Positions 9,317-18,387 of a stretch of 64,000 bases of DNA are shown piece after piece. The notes beneath the pieces are model-generated. The model ran no database searches and was not told the origin of the DNA. It saw only the letters and a program-made list of their open reading frames with translations. The position numbers were made by a program, and so were the translations under genes. The stretch's first letter is position 1, and each line of letters starts with the position of its first letter. The stretch is from Paradesertivirga sp966210515 (GTDB lineage Bacteria; Bacteroidota; Bacteroidia; Sphingobacteriales; Sphingobacteriaceae), in the NCBI GenBank assembly GCA_966210515.1, contig CBIHLM010000009.1:1-64000 (forward strand). Reading direction: 5' to 3'.

Positions 9317-10243
9317 ATGATTCAAAAAACCTATCTGGCATTTCTTCTTTCAATATTCGCTTTATCGGCGCAGGCACAAGAATTTTTCCCGTTGTGGACT
9401 AAAGGAAAAATGCCGAACTCAAAAGGCTTAGACTTCAAAGACAGCGTTTCAAACGAGCGGATTTTTAGAGTAGCTACCCCCGGATTTTATGCCTATTTCC
9501 CATCCTCGCAGGAGAATAAAGGCGCAGCGGTGCTTATTTGTCCCGGTGGCGGATATGAACGTCTTGCATACGTCATCAGCGGAACGCAGCTGGCAAAATG
9601 GTTTAATACGATGGGAATAAGTGCCTTTGTATTAAATTATCGCCTTCCAAATTCATCCGACCTGAAGGAACGGGAAAAGGGTCCTTTACAGGATGCGCAG
9701 CGAGCTATAAAATTAATTCGCGCCAATGCGGCCAAATGGGGCATTGATTCAAATAAAGTAGGGATTCAGGGTTCATCCGCAGGCGGGCACCTCGCAGCCT
9801 TAAGCAGTACAATCAAAGATGATTATTCGTTGATAGGCGATAAGTTGGATAGAATCTCTTTCCGCCCCGACTTTACAATCCTTGTATCACCGGTAATAGA
9901 TCTGATTGATTTTCCCCATCTGGGAAGCCGGAAGAATTTACTGGGAGAAAACGCGACCGTAGAAAAGATGAAAGACTATTCTCCAAACTACAGAGTCAGC
10001 GCAGAAACACCGCCGGCTTTTATTGTGCATGCCTTTAACGATAAGTCTGTTAATGTTAAAAATAGCGTGCTATATTATTCGGCATTGGTTGACAAAGGCA
10101 TTTCTGCCAGTCTTCATACCTTTCCCTATGGCGGCCATGCCATAGCATTACGAAATAATCCCGGATCAACTGACCAATGGACTGCCTTATGTGAGAGCTG
10201 GCTAATGGAAATGAACTTTGTTAAAAATCTTACACGGCCATAG
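9317..10243 (+). CDS. Exported alpha/beta hydrolase, probable carbohydrate esterase
   Basis: This 308-residue exported protein (signal peptide ending LSAQAQ) belongs to the BD-FAE / acetyl-esterase-like alpha/beta hydrolases common in pectin and xylan loci. Visible features are the oxyanion segment CPGGGYE (76-81), the nucleophile elbow GSSAGG with Ser154, an acidic residue in FNDKSVN, and a late histidine in YGGHAIAL. It starts 24 bp after the true end of the CE8 gene, so the two are an operon of de-esterification enzymes. The ester it removes (acetyl or feruloyl) cannot be told from sequence. Confidence 0.87.
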   Translation: MIQKTYLAFLLSIFALSAQAQEFFPLWTKGKMPNSKGLDFKDSVSNERIFRVATPGFYAYFPSSQENKGAAVLICPGGGYERLAYVISGTQLAKWFNTMGISAFVLNYRLPNSSDLKEREKGPLQDAQRAIKLIRANAAKWGIDSNKVGIQGSSAGGHLAALSSTIKDDYSLIGDKLDRISFRPDFTILVSPVIDLIDFPHLGSRKNLLGENATVEKMKDYSPNYRVSAETPPAFIVHAFNDKSVNVKNSVLYYSALVDKGISASLHTFPYGGHAIALRNNPGSTDQWTALCESWLMEMNFVKNLTRP

Positions 10244-10283
10244 ATACTGTCGTATTATGAATAATTGTGCTTGTTCTCTCCGG

Positions 10284-10301
10284 CCGGGAACGATTGCGTA
10301 A
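10284..10301 (+). promoter_or_regulatory. 18-bp operator-like motif upstream of the sigma/SusCD genes
   Basis: CCGGGAACGATTGCGTAA is identical over all 18 bases to the copy at 32196-32213 and differs at two positions from the copy at 18199. It lies about 135 bp upstream of the ECF sigma gene in a 193-bp gap that otherwise shows no gene. Confidence 0.6.
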
Positions 10302-10436
10302 ATTCCTGATAGAAAATTTGAAAAGCAATGATCAAATTTGTAACATTGTTGTTAGAGAAGCTAACCAGTTCTTTAAGTCAAATCATCCGGCATTGATTTG
10401 CCTCTTTTAAATCGAATTTAGAGCATTTATTTAATT

Positions 10437-11036
10437 ATGATTTTGCATAAGAAACCTTTTCTTGATTGCTTAGGCGAATATCAAAAACTGGTATCGGAAG
10501 GTAATGAACAAGCCTTTGAGAAAATATATGCCTACTATCATAAAAGATTAAGAGCATTTTCACAAACTTTTACCAAATCTAAAGAGCTTTCTGAAGAGGT
10601 GGTAGAAGATGTGTTTGTGAAATTATGGTGTAAACGGGAAGATGTGGTTGAAATACAGAATCTAAATGTTTACTTGTACACAGCAATAAAGCACCAGTCG
10701 TTAAATGCCCTGTCATACGAGGCCCGAAGAATAGTTACACAATCATTAGAAGTTTCAGAATTTGACCTGCATTCAAAAGATCATACTCCTCATGATCTTT
10801 TAGTTACCTCCGAACTTATGCAATCAGTTCAAAGTGCGATAGATTCTCTTCCTCCAAGGTGCAGGTTAATTTTTCAGATGGTAAGAGAGGATGAATTACG
10901 ATACAAAGAAATTGCTGAAATTCTGAATATATCTGTTAATACCATAGACGCTCAAATGGCGATAGCGGTTAAACGCCTATGTGCTGCTTTAAATATCAAA
11001 TCTCCGAAGGGATTTCTCCTCCCTCAAAAAAAGTAA
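10437..11036 (+). CDS. ECF RNA polymerase sigma factor (SusCD-associated)
   Basis: This 199-residue sigma-70 family protein has region 2 at about 25-90 (the YHKRLRAFSQTF segment, then VVEDVFVKLW) and region 4 at about 130-185 (LPPRCRLIFQMV, then KEIAEILNISVNTIDAQM). It belongs to the Bacteroidota group that pairs with a FecR anti-sigma factor and a SusC receptor carrying an STN domain; both follow immediately. It most likely directs transcription of the SusC/D operon when substrate occupies the receptor. An 18-bp operator-like motif upstream suggests that this signalling cascade is itself under repressor or activator control. Confidence 0.92.
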   Translation: MILHKKPFLDCLGEYQKLVSEGNEQAFEKIYAYYHKRLRAFSQTFTKSKELSEEVVEDVFVKLWCKREDVVEIQNLNVYLYTAIKHQSLNALSYEARRIVTQSLEVSEFDLHSKDHTPHDLLVTSELMQSVQSAIDSLPPRCRLIFQMVREDELRYKEIAEILNISVNTIDAQMAIAVKRLCAALNIKSPKGFLLPQKK

Positions 11037-11099
11037 AAAAGTTTTAGTAGATTTTTTTCGATTTACTGTCTTCATTAAAAAAGCGCTCAATAAAGCTTA

Positions 11100-12206
11100 A
11101 TGGACAGTAACAACAAAATATGGATAATGATGGGTCGCTCCTTGAGTGGCGAAATCTCAGCTGATGAACAGAGCGAATTAAATGACTTGCTTAATAGCGA
11201 TCCCTATTTAAACCAACAATTCAGTATGTTAAAGCAGCTCTGGAATAAGAACTTACCAGAGGATGATGTTTTAGACGAAGAAAAAAAAGAGCGATTTCTT
11301 TTTAAAAAAATAATCAATAAAGCTGAAATTGAACGGCAACACGCGGTTGATCTGTCCGAAACCAAGTCAATATCAGTTTTCAGGAAAATCTTTTCGAAGC
11401 GTTTGATACTTGCTTATGCAGCCTCAGTAGCTTTAGCTGCTATATTTTTCCTCAACAAACCGAGTCCTTCAGTTGCATCTAAACCGGAGCAGATTGTTGC
11501 AGCCCAGTATGGGAGCCGAAGCAAAGTGCTTTTACCCGATGGTACAACTGTTTGGTTGAATGGCGGGTCGAGATTATATTACGATTTTGAATTTTCAGGA
11601 CCTACCCGAGAAGTCCGTTTAGACGGGGAGGCATTTTTTGATGTAGTAAAGCAAAAGGGCCGCCCTTTTATTGTGCATGCCGGAAAAATCGCTATTAAAG
11701 TACATGGTACGGCTTTTAACGTAAAATGCTATGCGGAGGACAAAAATATCGAAACAACACTTTTGCATGGCAAAATTGAGGTGACAGACAAAACGAATAA
11801 ATCCAGACCTTCAGTTTTTCTGGCGCCGAATCAAAAATTGATTGTCCCGGTTAAAACTGCCCAGTCAAAGATAAGTACTGAGGCGAAAGCTGCTTATGAG
11901 TTAATCAGTCTGGATACAAAACTTCAGGAAAAAGAGCGAATCGAAACTGCCTGGATTTATAACCGGGTTGAATTTAGAGCTGAGAGATTTGAAGATCTAG
12001 CTAAAAAACTTGAGCGTTGGTATAATGTATCGATTGAGTTTGAAGATGACAGTGTGCGGGCTCTAACCTTCAATGGATCTTTTGAGAAGGAAACGGTCGA
12101 CCAGGCGTTCAGTGCTTTGAAAAAAGTAGCATCATTTGACTTTAAAATTCAAGGTCGAGAAATACGTATTAAATCCCATGAAAAAAATGCATCCGGTGTA
12201 AAATAA
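11100..12206 (+). CDS. FecR-family anti-sigma factor
   Basis: This 368-residue inner-membrane regulator should hold the upstream ECF sigma factor until the SusC STN domain signals. The cytoplasmic N-terminal part (about 1-98) would bind sigma. One membrane segment follows at about 100-117 (LILAYAASVALAAIFFL). The periplasmic FecR domain covers about 135-240 (VLLPDGTTVWLNGGS, VHGTAFNVKCY) and a DUF4974-type C-terminal domain about 280-355 (FEDLAKKLERWYNVSIEF). It starts 63 bp after the sigma gene. Confidence 0.92.
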   Translation: MDSNNKIWIMMGRSLSGEISADEQSELNDLLNSDPYLNQQFSMLKQLWNKNLPEDDVLDEEKKERFLFKKIINKAEIERQHAVDLSETKSISVFRKIFSKRLILAYAASVALAAIFFLNKPSPSVASKPEQIVAAQYGSRSKVLLPDGTTVWLNGGSRLYYDFEFSGPTREVRLDGEAFFDVVKQKGRPFIVHAGKIAIKVHGTAFNVKCYAEDKNIETTLLHGKIEVTDKTNKSRPSVFLAPNQKLIVPVKTAQSKISTEAKAAYELISLDTKLQEKERIETAWIYNRVEFRAERFEDLAKKLERWYNVSIEFEDDSVRALTFNGSFEKETVDQAFSALKKVASFDFKIQGREIRIKSHEKNASGVK

Positions 12207-12210
12207 AAAA

Positions 12211-12236
12211 ACGGAGAATGTTGGCGCATTCCCCGT
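12211..12236 (+). terminator. Stem-loop between fecR and susC
   Basis: ACGGAGAATG (12211-12220) pairs with CATTCCCCGT (12227-12236) with one mismatch and a 6-nt loop. No T tract follows, so it may be a weak terminator, an attenuator or an RNA-stability element that separates regulator from transporter expression. Confidence 0.5.
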
Positions 12237-12311
12237 TATAATCAGATTAAAATCAACTAACCCCCAACCCATCAACAAGTTGGATTATTTAATTTAACCT
12301 AAATCAAAAGT

Positions 12312-15300
12312 ATGAAATGTTTTTTAACGATTTCCCGAAAATCGTTCCCTTCAAATTTTGTTCTTATTATGAACCTAACCACAATTCTGATACTTCTGTT
12401 TACGATAAGTGCTTCGGCAACAGGGTTTTCTCAGAGTAAAATTAATCTTCAGGTCAAGAAATCAGCCATTGCTGAAGCTATAAGCAAGATTGAGGAACAA
12501 TCGTCTTACAGGTTTCTGTATAATCAGAATCTTGGTGAGATAACGCAAAAAGTATCAGTTAATCTGGAAGATGCCAGTATTGACGAAGCTTTAGAGGAAG
12601 TTTTAAAAGGATCGGGCTTAAGTTATCAGTTTATTAATAATGAGCTTATTGCGATTAACAAGAAAGAATCACTTTCGGATATCGTAATAAATGGAAAAGT
12701 GACAGACAAATCTGGAGAAGGATTAATTGGCGTAACGATAAAGATAAAGGGTTCTGCCAAGGGGGTGACCACCAACATAGATGGCGAATATTCGATAACG
12801 GCACCCGAAAACGCCATTCTTGTATTTTCGTATTTGGGGTATGAAACAGTGGAGCAAAAAGTTTCGGGCCAGGCCAGATTAAATGTTGTGCTTAATCCTG
12901 CCACGAGCCAGTTGAGTGAGGTGGTTGTAATTGGTTATGGAACTGTTAAAAGACGAGATCTAACGGGTGCGGTTTCTTCTGTTTCGGGTGAAGACATTGC
13001 GTCGGCCCCGGTAGCTAACGCTGCCCAGGCATTGGCAGGTAAACTCCCTGGTGTAAATGTTATAAGTCAGGATGGTCGTCCGGATGCTGCAATTTCTATA
13101 CGAGTACGTGGTGGCGGATCTATTTCGCAAAGCAATGATCCCTTATTTATAGTTGATGGTTTTCCTGTTGGCTCAATAAATGATATACCCTCTAATTTAA
13201 TTGAAAGCATTGATGTTTTAAAAGACGCGTCATCAACAGCGATATACGGAGCACGTGGTGCGAATGGAGTTATTATCGTAACCACCAAAAGTGGTAAGGA
13301 CGGAAAATTGAAAATTGGCTATGATGGCTTTGCTAAGTTTAATTCGCCGACTAAATACCTTGAAACGATGAGTGCTTATGATTACCTGGCTTATAATTGG
13401 GGTTATGCTAAGGCGATCAGTAATTCGTATGCTCAGGGTTGGGAGAAATTGTGGGGTATTGGCGCATCAAGTGCCACTTATAACAATCCTGAAGGAATTA
13501 ACCATTATAAGAATGTAGCTGCTACGAATTTTTCAAAAGAAGCGTATGGCAATTCATTCTCTCAAAATCATAACATAAATATCAGCAGCGGGAATGAAAA
13601 AACTAAATTTCTGATTGCTCTTAACCATATGGATGAGGATGGGATGAAAGTAAATTCACAGTTTAAGCGTTCAAACGTTTCATTTAAACTTGATCAAAAG
13701 CTATTTAAAGACCTGTCTCTCTCTTTAGATACACGTTTTACCAATATTAAGTCGGTAGGAGATGAAAGTACGACAAACGGACGCGGGTCGCTCTTGTCAA
13801 CAGCATATTGGTTCAGACCTATCGCTACAAGCGATGTGATGGGCGAATTAGATGATAGTAAAAATACTCAGTTAGGTTTGTACGACGTGGTTCTGCAGGA
13901 TATATATAACCCTGTCGCCCGAATGAGTGATTATACTCCGGTTCGCACAAACAGATCACTCCGGGCAAATACTTCATTAGGCTGGACTATACTCAAAGGG
14001 CTGAGTGCTAAATCGGATCTCGGTTTAAACACTAACTGGAACAGATCAAATACATGGTCAGGCGCGGTTTATAATAATTATTTCGATGCCGCAGGAAATA
14101 AAACCTTTAGTGGAAATGCTTCAATCAGCCACTCTCAAGGCTGGAATTTGCGATGGGCAAATACTCTCAATTACGATGTACAGGGTCTGGGCAAAAGTCA
14201 TAGTTTAAACCTGCTCGCAGGGCAGGAAATTATGAATTCGGGTTCTGAAGGTACAAATATCTGGGGTAATTATTATCCGGCGTCATTTGATTCAGAACGG
14301 GCTTTTGCCATGATGGATCAATACTTAACAGGTACAAGTACTACAAATTATGGTTATAGTTCAAACACTGGTACACCTAATCGTTTGCTGTCGTTTTTTG
14401 GGAGGGCTAATTATACATTGTCCGACAAATATTTGTTCACTGCGACGTTTCGTGCAGATGGTTCTTCAAGGTTCGCCCCTACCAATCGCTGGGGGTATTT
14501 TCCGGCAGCGGCTATAGGCTGGAGAGTTTCTGATGAAAACTTCCTGAAAGATGTGAATTGGATCTCTAATTTAAAGCTCAGACTTTCTTATGGTTCTGTA
14601 GGTAATGATGGAATTAGTGCCAATTTATGGAAAATGAACTGGCAATCAGACGGGCCGACGAGATATTCTGTAAACGAACAGCAACAGGTTGCGTATTCTC
14701 CTGAAGCGACGATAGCCAACCCTGAGCTTAAATGGGAAACTACCATTACTAGGAACTTGGGTTTTGACTTTGGCTTTTTAAACAATAGAGTATACGGATC
14801 ATTAGATTTATATAAGAATTCTACTAAGGATCTGTTAATGCTAACGTCAATTTCAGCGATCAGCGGGTTCTCTGCTACTTACGATAACGTAGGTAGCACC
14901 AGTAACAGAGGTGTTGAATTGGGACTTGGAGTTGATATAATCCGGTCTAAAAATTTTAATCTCAATACCAATTTCAACGTGAACGTAAACAAAGGAAAGG
15001 TAGATGAACTTGCGGAGGGTGTAAACGGACTGTATAAAACTCAATGGGGTTCATCGATGACCCAGCCAAACACGGGGGACTATATTCTTGTAGAAGGTAA
15101 ACCGGTTGGCCAGGTGCGTGGATACACTTATGACAATTGGTATACTGTTGATGATTTTAACTATGCTAACGGTATTTACACGTTAAAAGCAGGTGTTCCG
15201 GATATTGGGTCGGGGATCATTGGTACTGTTTACGGTACCACCGCCAATAAACCAGGTGGGCAAGTGGCTTACCCTGGTGTTATCAAGTATAAAGATCTGA

Positions 15301-15923
15301 ATGGAGATGGCGTCGTAAATGAAAGCGATGTTTCTATTATTGGTGATATGAACCCTAAACATACCGGGGGTTTTAATCTTGCCGGTAATTTTAAGAAGCT
15401 GGATTTCAGATTTGACTTTAACTGGAGTTTCGGTAATGAAATTTACAACGCAAGTTATCTTTCTGCTTTTTACGGTAGCAAAGAAGACGGATTATATAAA
15501 AATCGTTTAGATTATTTGTCTTCATCATACAAGATTTATGATATCCAAAACGGGCAACTGGTTAATGTAACTGACCCCACTGCTTTAAATGCTTTAAATG
15601 CCAACGCAACGACTTTCCTTCCGTATCATGAGAATCCGGTTACCTCTACTTTGGGTATTGAGGACGGTTCGTATCTCCGACTTAATAATATTACTTTGGG
15701 TTATAACCTCTCTGCAAAAGTGTTAAATAGAATAGGGGTAAGTAAACTTCGCTTGTACGGCTCGGTGTATAATGCATTTATATTGACTAATTACTCCGGC
15801 TTAGATCCTGATGTGAATACAAGTACAAGTCAGGGAGGAGCTCAATATCCGACTACCGGCCTTGACTGGGGATCATATCCACGCGCTCGTTCATTTACAT
15901 TCGGCTTAAATGTTCAGTTTTAA
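12312..15923 (+). CDS. susC: SusC-type TonB-dependent receptor with STN domain
   Basis: This 1203-residue outer-membrane transporter takes up oligosaccharides with its SusD partner. The signal region spans about 1-40 (a second ATG at 12369 gives a shorter leader ending SATGFSQ). Then come the STN domain (about 45-110), which links to the FecR/sigma pair, the carboxypeptidase-like regulatory domain (about 120-195), the plug (about 200-335: VIGYGTVKRRDLTGAVSS, RVRGGGSISQSNDPLFIVDG), and the beta barrel ending in an aromatic residue (FGLNVQF). It is the only SusC in the window and so is presumably the main pectin-oligomer importer. Confidence 0.96.
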   Translation: MKCFLTISRKSFPSNFVLIMNLTTILILLFTISASATGFSQSKINLQVKKSAIAEAISKIEEQSSYRFLYNQNLGEITQKVSVNLEDASIDEALEEVLKGSGLSYQFINNELIAINKKESLSDIVINGKVTDKSGEGLIGVTIKIKGSAKGVTTNIDGEYSITAPENAILVFSYLGYETVEQKVSGQARLNVVLNPATSQLSEVVVIGYGTVKRRDLTGAVSSVSGEDIASAPVANAAQALAGKLPGVNVISQDGRPDAAISIRVRGGGSISQSNDPLFIVDGFPVGSINDIPSNLIESIDVLKDASSTAIYGARGANGVIIVTTKSGKDGKLKIGYDGFAKFNSPTKYLETMSAYDYLAYNWGYAKAISNSYAQGWEKLWGIGASSATYNNPEGINHYKNVAATNFSKEAYGNSFSQNHNINISSGNEKTKFLIALNHMDEDGMKVNSQFKRSNVSFKLDQKLFKDLSLSLDTRFTNIKSVGDESTTNGRGSLLSTAYWFRPIATSDVMGELDDSKNTQLGLYDVVLQDIYNPVARMSDYTPVRTNRSLRANTSLGWTILKGLSAKSDLGLNTNWNRSNTWSGAVYNNYFDAAGNKTFSGNASISHSQGWNLRWANTLNYDVQGLGKSHSLNLLAGQEIMNSGSEGTNIWGNYYPASFDSERAFAMMDQYLTGTSTTNYGYSSNTGTPNRLLSFFGRANYTLSDKYLFTATFRADGSSRFAPTNRWGYFPAAAIGWRVSDENFLKDVNWISNLKLRLSYGSVGNDGISANLWKMNWQSDGPTRYSVNEQQQVAYSPEATIANPELKWETTITRNLGFDFGFLNNRVYGSLDLYKNSTKDLLMLTSISAISGFSATYDNVGSTSNRGVELGLGVDIIRSKNFNLNTNFNVNVNKGKVDELAEGVNGLYKTQWGSSMTQPNTGDYILVEGKPVGQVRGYTYDNWYTVDDFNYANGIYTLKAGVPDIGSGIIGTVYGTTANKPGGQVAYPGVIKYKDLNGDGVVNESDVSIIGDMNPKHTGGFNLAGNFKKLDFRFDFNWSFGNEIYNASYLSAFYGSKEDGLYKNRLDYLSSSYKIYDIQNGQLVNVTDPTALNALNANATTFLPYHENPVTSTLGIEDGSYLRLNNITLGYNLSAKVLNRIGVSKLRLYGSVYNAFILTNYSGLDPDVNTSTSQGGAQYPTTGLDWGSYPRARSFTFGLNVQF

Positions 15924-15966
15924 TAATCTGAAGAAATAATCGATGACACGAAAAAAGAAATTCAAA

Positions 15967-18045
15967 ATGAAAAAATTAATATATATCATTTCAGGTGCTT
16001 TGATCCTAATCACCGCATCTTGCCAGAAAGATTTTCTGGATGTACAATCACCTTCCAGCGTTGATCAGGATTTCGTATTCTCTTCTCCTGATGAGGCCTA
16101 TAAAGTGATGGTTGGTAATTATGAAATTTGGAGAGGAGCTAATAATGGTTTGTTCTATGATCTGGATGTAGTCGGTTCTGATTCAGAAACGCACCCTGAA
16201 AGCTACGATGCTCAGCTTCGCCATATCCCGGAAGGGCTATATGCTTCGGAAATTTCTATCGATTATTCGAACTCTGTTAGTGCCTGGGCAAATCTTTACA
16301 AAATAGCGAACCGTTCCAATCTTATTATGGAAGCGATAGCTAAGAAGCCCGAATACCAAAGTGCAGTGGCGGCCGGCACGCCCAATGCATGGACCCAGCT
16401 TTATGGTGAGGCAGCGGTATTCCGTGCAAATTCGTATCACAATCTTATTAGCTATTTTGGCGATGTGCCTCATTTCAAAGAAGCCATCATTTCAACGAGT
16501 CAGACAGACAGCGCTACGTTGGTTTCGCGTGACGAGATCTACGATTTTCAAATTTCGGAATTACAAAGGGTTGAGCCCTTAATGTATCGCCTTGGTCAGA
16601 GTGGTATCAATGCCGAACGCTTTTCAAGAACCTTCGCCCAGGGCTTAATCGGCAAAATGGCTTTGTTTGCCGGTGGGTATGGCTTACGCAGAACAGATTT
16701 TAATTACGGAAATGTAACGTTCGATCAAATTGGCGGTGTAAAATGGAACGCTAAATATGTGCGCCGTACAGATTACAAGAAGTATTATGAAATTGCAAAA
16801 ACGTATCTAAAAGCAGTTGTAGAAAATCCGGGAAGTGCTATGTTAATTACCAGCGACCCGCGGGGAGCCGCGTTTAACAATCCCTTCCAGTACAACTTTC
16901 AATATAATATGAATTTAGTGGTTAGCCCTGAATCATTATACGAAGTGGGTGAGACTCAGGGTCAATTTTCAGAACGCCCGTACGCATTCGGACGCCCTTC
17001 GGGTGGTGGCAGCAAAAATGCATACCCAAATAAGTCATACGGACAAAGCCGTATGCATGCTTCATTTTATTATGGGGAGTACAATCCTAAAGATTTACGC
17101 AGAGACGTAACTGTAACGGTTACAGCAAACTCAGGAAGTGCTTCGGAAAGAATAATTTCTTTTGCTCCGGGATCGCGTGATTTAGGTGGCTTACCTAATA
17201 ATAAATGGGATGAAAGCCGGATGCCGAACCCTTATATCGCATCACAGCGGCAGTCGGGTGTTAATTGGCCACAAATGCGAATGGCTGATGTGATTTTAAT
17301 GCTTGCTGAAGTGTATGCCGAACTAGGCGAGGAAGGATTGGCAAAAGCTGAATTGCAAAAAGTGAGAAGCAGAGCATTTCTGGCCGCAGACCAAACTACG
17401 CAGGTTACTAATTACATCGCTGCTTTATCTGGTGATGCTTTGAAAGAGGCCATACAGCAGGAGCGTAAACTTGAGTTTGCAGGCGAAGGGCTACGTCGAT
17501 ACGATCTGATCCGTACCGGGAAAATGCCTGAAAAAATACAACAGATTAAGAACGCTCAATTAGCGATGGTAAATGGTTTAAAGACGAATGGATACTACAC
17601 TTTTCCAAATGGTAATACAATTTCTAATTTTATCTACGTGAAGGCTGTTAACATGGTAGATTTTGGAATTAACAAGATGTTAACAACGCAGTGCAACGTA
17701 GACGAAACCGATCCAGCCTATCCTGTAAAATGCCCCGGATGGCGAGGAAACAGCGACGCCTGGCCTGCATTTACTGCCTCTTCGGGCAAACGAAATCTCG
17801 CTATAAAAGGGCTTTATCGCTATATTGATCCCAATGGCGTTGAGGCGGCGGCCTTGGTTGCTCAGGGTTATGTAAAAACTGACTGGGGTTCTAAAATTGT
17901 TCAATACACTGATCAGTACACTTCTAATATTTTTAAAGGCTATCAGGCAGGAGATCCTCCCCGTTATCTTCTTCCATTATCCTCAGAAACCATTTCTAAA
18001 TCAAATGGGCTGATCACCAATGGGTACGGGTTCTCACAGAATTAA
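15967..18045 (+). CDS. susD: SusD/RagB-type glycan-binding lipoprotein
   Basis: This surface lipoprotein of about 692 residues caps the SusC channel and binds glycan. The chosen start gives a lipoprotein signal, MKKLIYIISGALILITASCQ, with the modified Cys at position 19. An ATG at 15943 is in frame but would add a charged leader before it. RagB/SusD features include repeated TPR-like helices (ANLYKIANRSNLIMEAI) and the C-terminal ERKLEFAGEGLRRYDLIRTG segment typical of the family. It lies 43 bp after susC. At about 690 aa it is longer than many SusD proteins, mainly through the region after about residue 530. Confidence 0.94.
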   Translation: MKKLIYIISGALILITASCQKDFLDVQSPSSVDQDFVFSSPDEAYKVMVGNYEIWRGANNGLFYDLDVVGSDSETHPESYDAQLRHIPEGLYASEISIDYSNSVSAWANLYKIANRSNLIMEAIAKKPEYQSAVAAGTPNAWTQLYGEAAVFRANSYHNLISYFGDVPHFKEAIISTSQTDSATLVSRDEIYDFQISELQRVEPLMYRLGQSGINAERFSRTFAQGLIGKMALFAGGYGLRRTDFNYGNVTFDQIGGVKWNAKYVRRTDYKKYYEIAKTYLKAVVENPGSAMLITSDPRGAAFNNPFQYNFQYNMNLVVSPESLYEVGETQGQFSERPYAFGRPSGGGSKNAYPNKSYGQSRMHASFYYGEYNPKDLRRDVTVTVTANSGSASERIISFAPGSRDLGGLPNNKWDESRMPNPYIASQRQSGVNWPQMRMADVILMLAEVYAELGEEGLAKAELQKVRSRAFLAADQTTQVTNYIAALSGDALKEAIQQERKLEFAGEGLRRYDLIRTGKMPEKIQQIKNAQLAMVNGLKTNGYYTFPNGNTISNFIYVKAVNMVDFGINKMLTTQCNVDETDPAYPVKCPGWRGNSDAWPAFTASSGKRNLAIKGLYRYIDPNGVEAAALVAQGYVKTDWGSKIVQYTDQYTSNIFKGYQAGDPPRYLLPLSSETISKSNGLITNGYGFSQN

Positions 18046-18053
18046 GCAGAATG

Positions 18054-18096
18054 AAAAGAATGCATTAATGCCGCTGGTATTGATGCATTCTTTTTT
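18054..18096 (+). terminator. Intrinsic terminator after susD
   Basis: AAAAGAATGCAT (18054-18065) pairs with the ATGCATTCTTTT sequence beginning at 18083, followed by more T residues. It is a strong, clean terminator that closes the SusCD operon. Confidence 0.88.
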
Positions 18097-18198
18097 GCCT
18101 TTCTGATTTTGATATGACAGCGTATGAAAAAACTGCGGAGCGCTGTATAGTCTGTTTATCCGACAGCCTCTTGTAAATACCTTCTTACGAAAACGTTC

Positions 18199-18216
18199 TC
18201 GGGAACGATTGCATAA
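18199..18216 (+). promoter_or_regulatory. 18-bp operator-like motif upstream of the GH28 operon
   Basis: TCGGGAACGATTGCATAA matches the copies at 10284 and 32196 at 16 of 18 positions. A short CGTTC...GAACG dyad overlaps its left side. It lies about 170 bp upstream of the GH28 start, the first gene of a 12-kb same-strand run. Confidence 0.6.
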
Positions 18217-18387
18217 CTTTATTTCCCAAAACCTACCTCTTTTTGTTCTAAACTCGCTAAACTTGTTGTTGAGTTCATTCTCTCTGAAATACACTAAGCA
18301 TAATCCTCACAGCAGTAAATCTTTATTAAGATTGAATTTGTGCTAAAAAAACAGAGAAAATCACCATAGTATCAATTTTAATAAATT

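Larger units (their letters stand above)
18046..18387. other. 342-bp gap: terminator, operator motif, no gene
   Basis: The stretch holds the susCD terminator at 18054-18096 and the operator-like motif at 18199-18216. The rest is AT-rich leader for the GH28 operon. I see no small gene or structured RNA. Confidence 0.6.
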
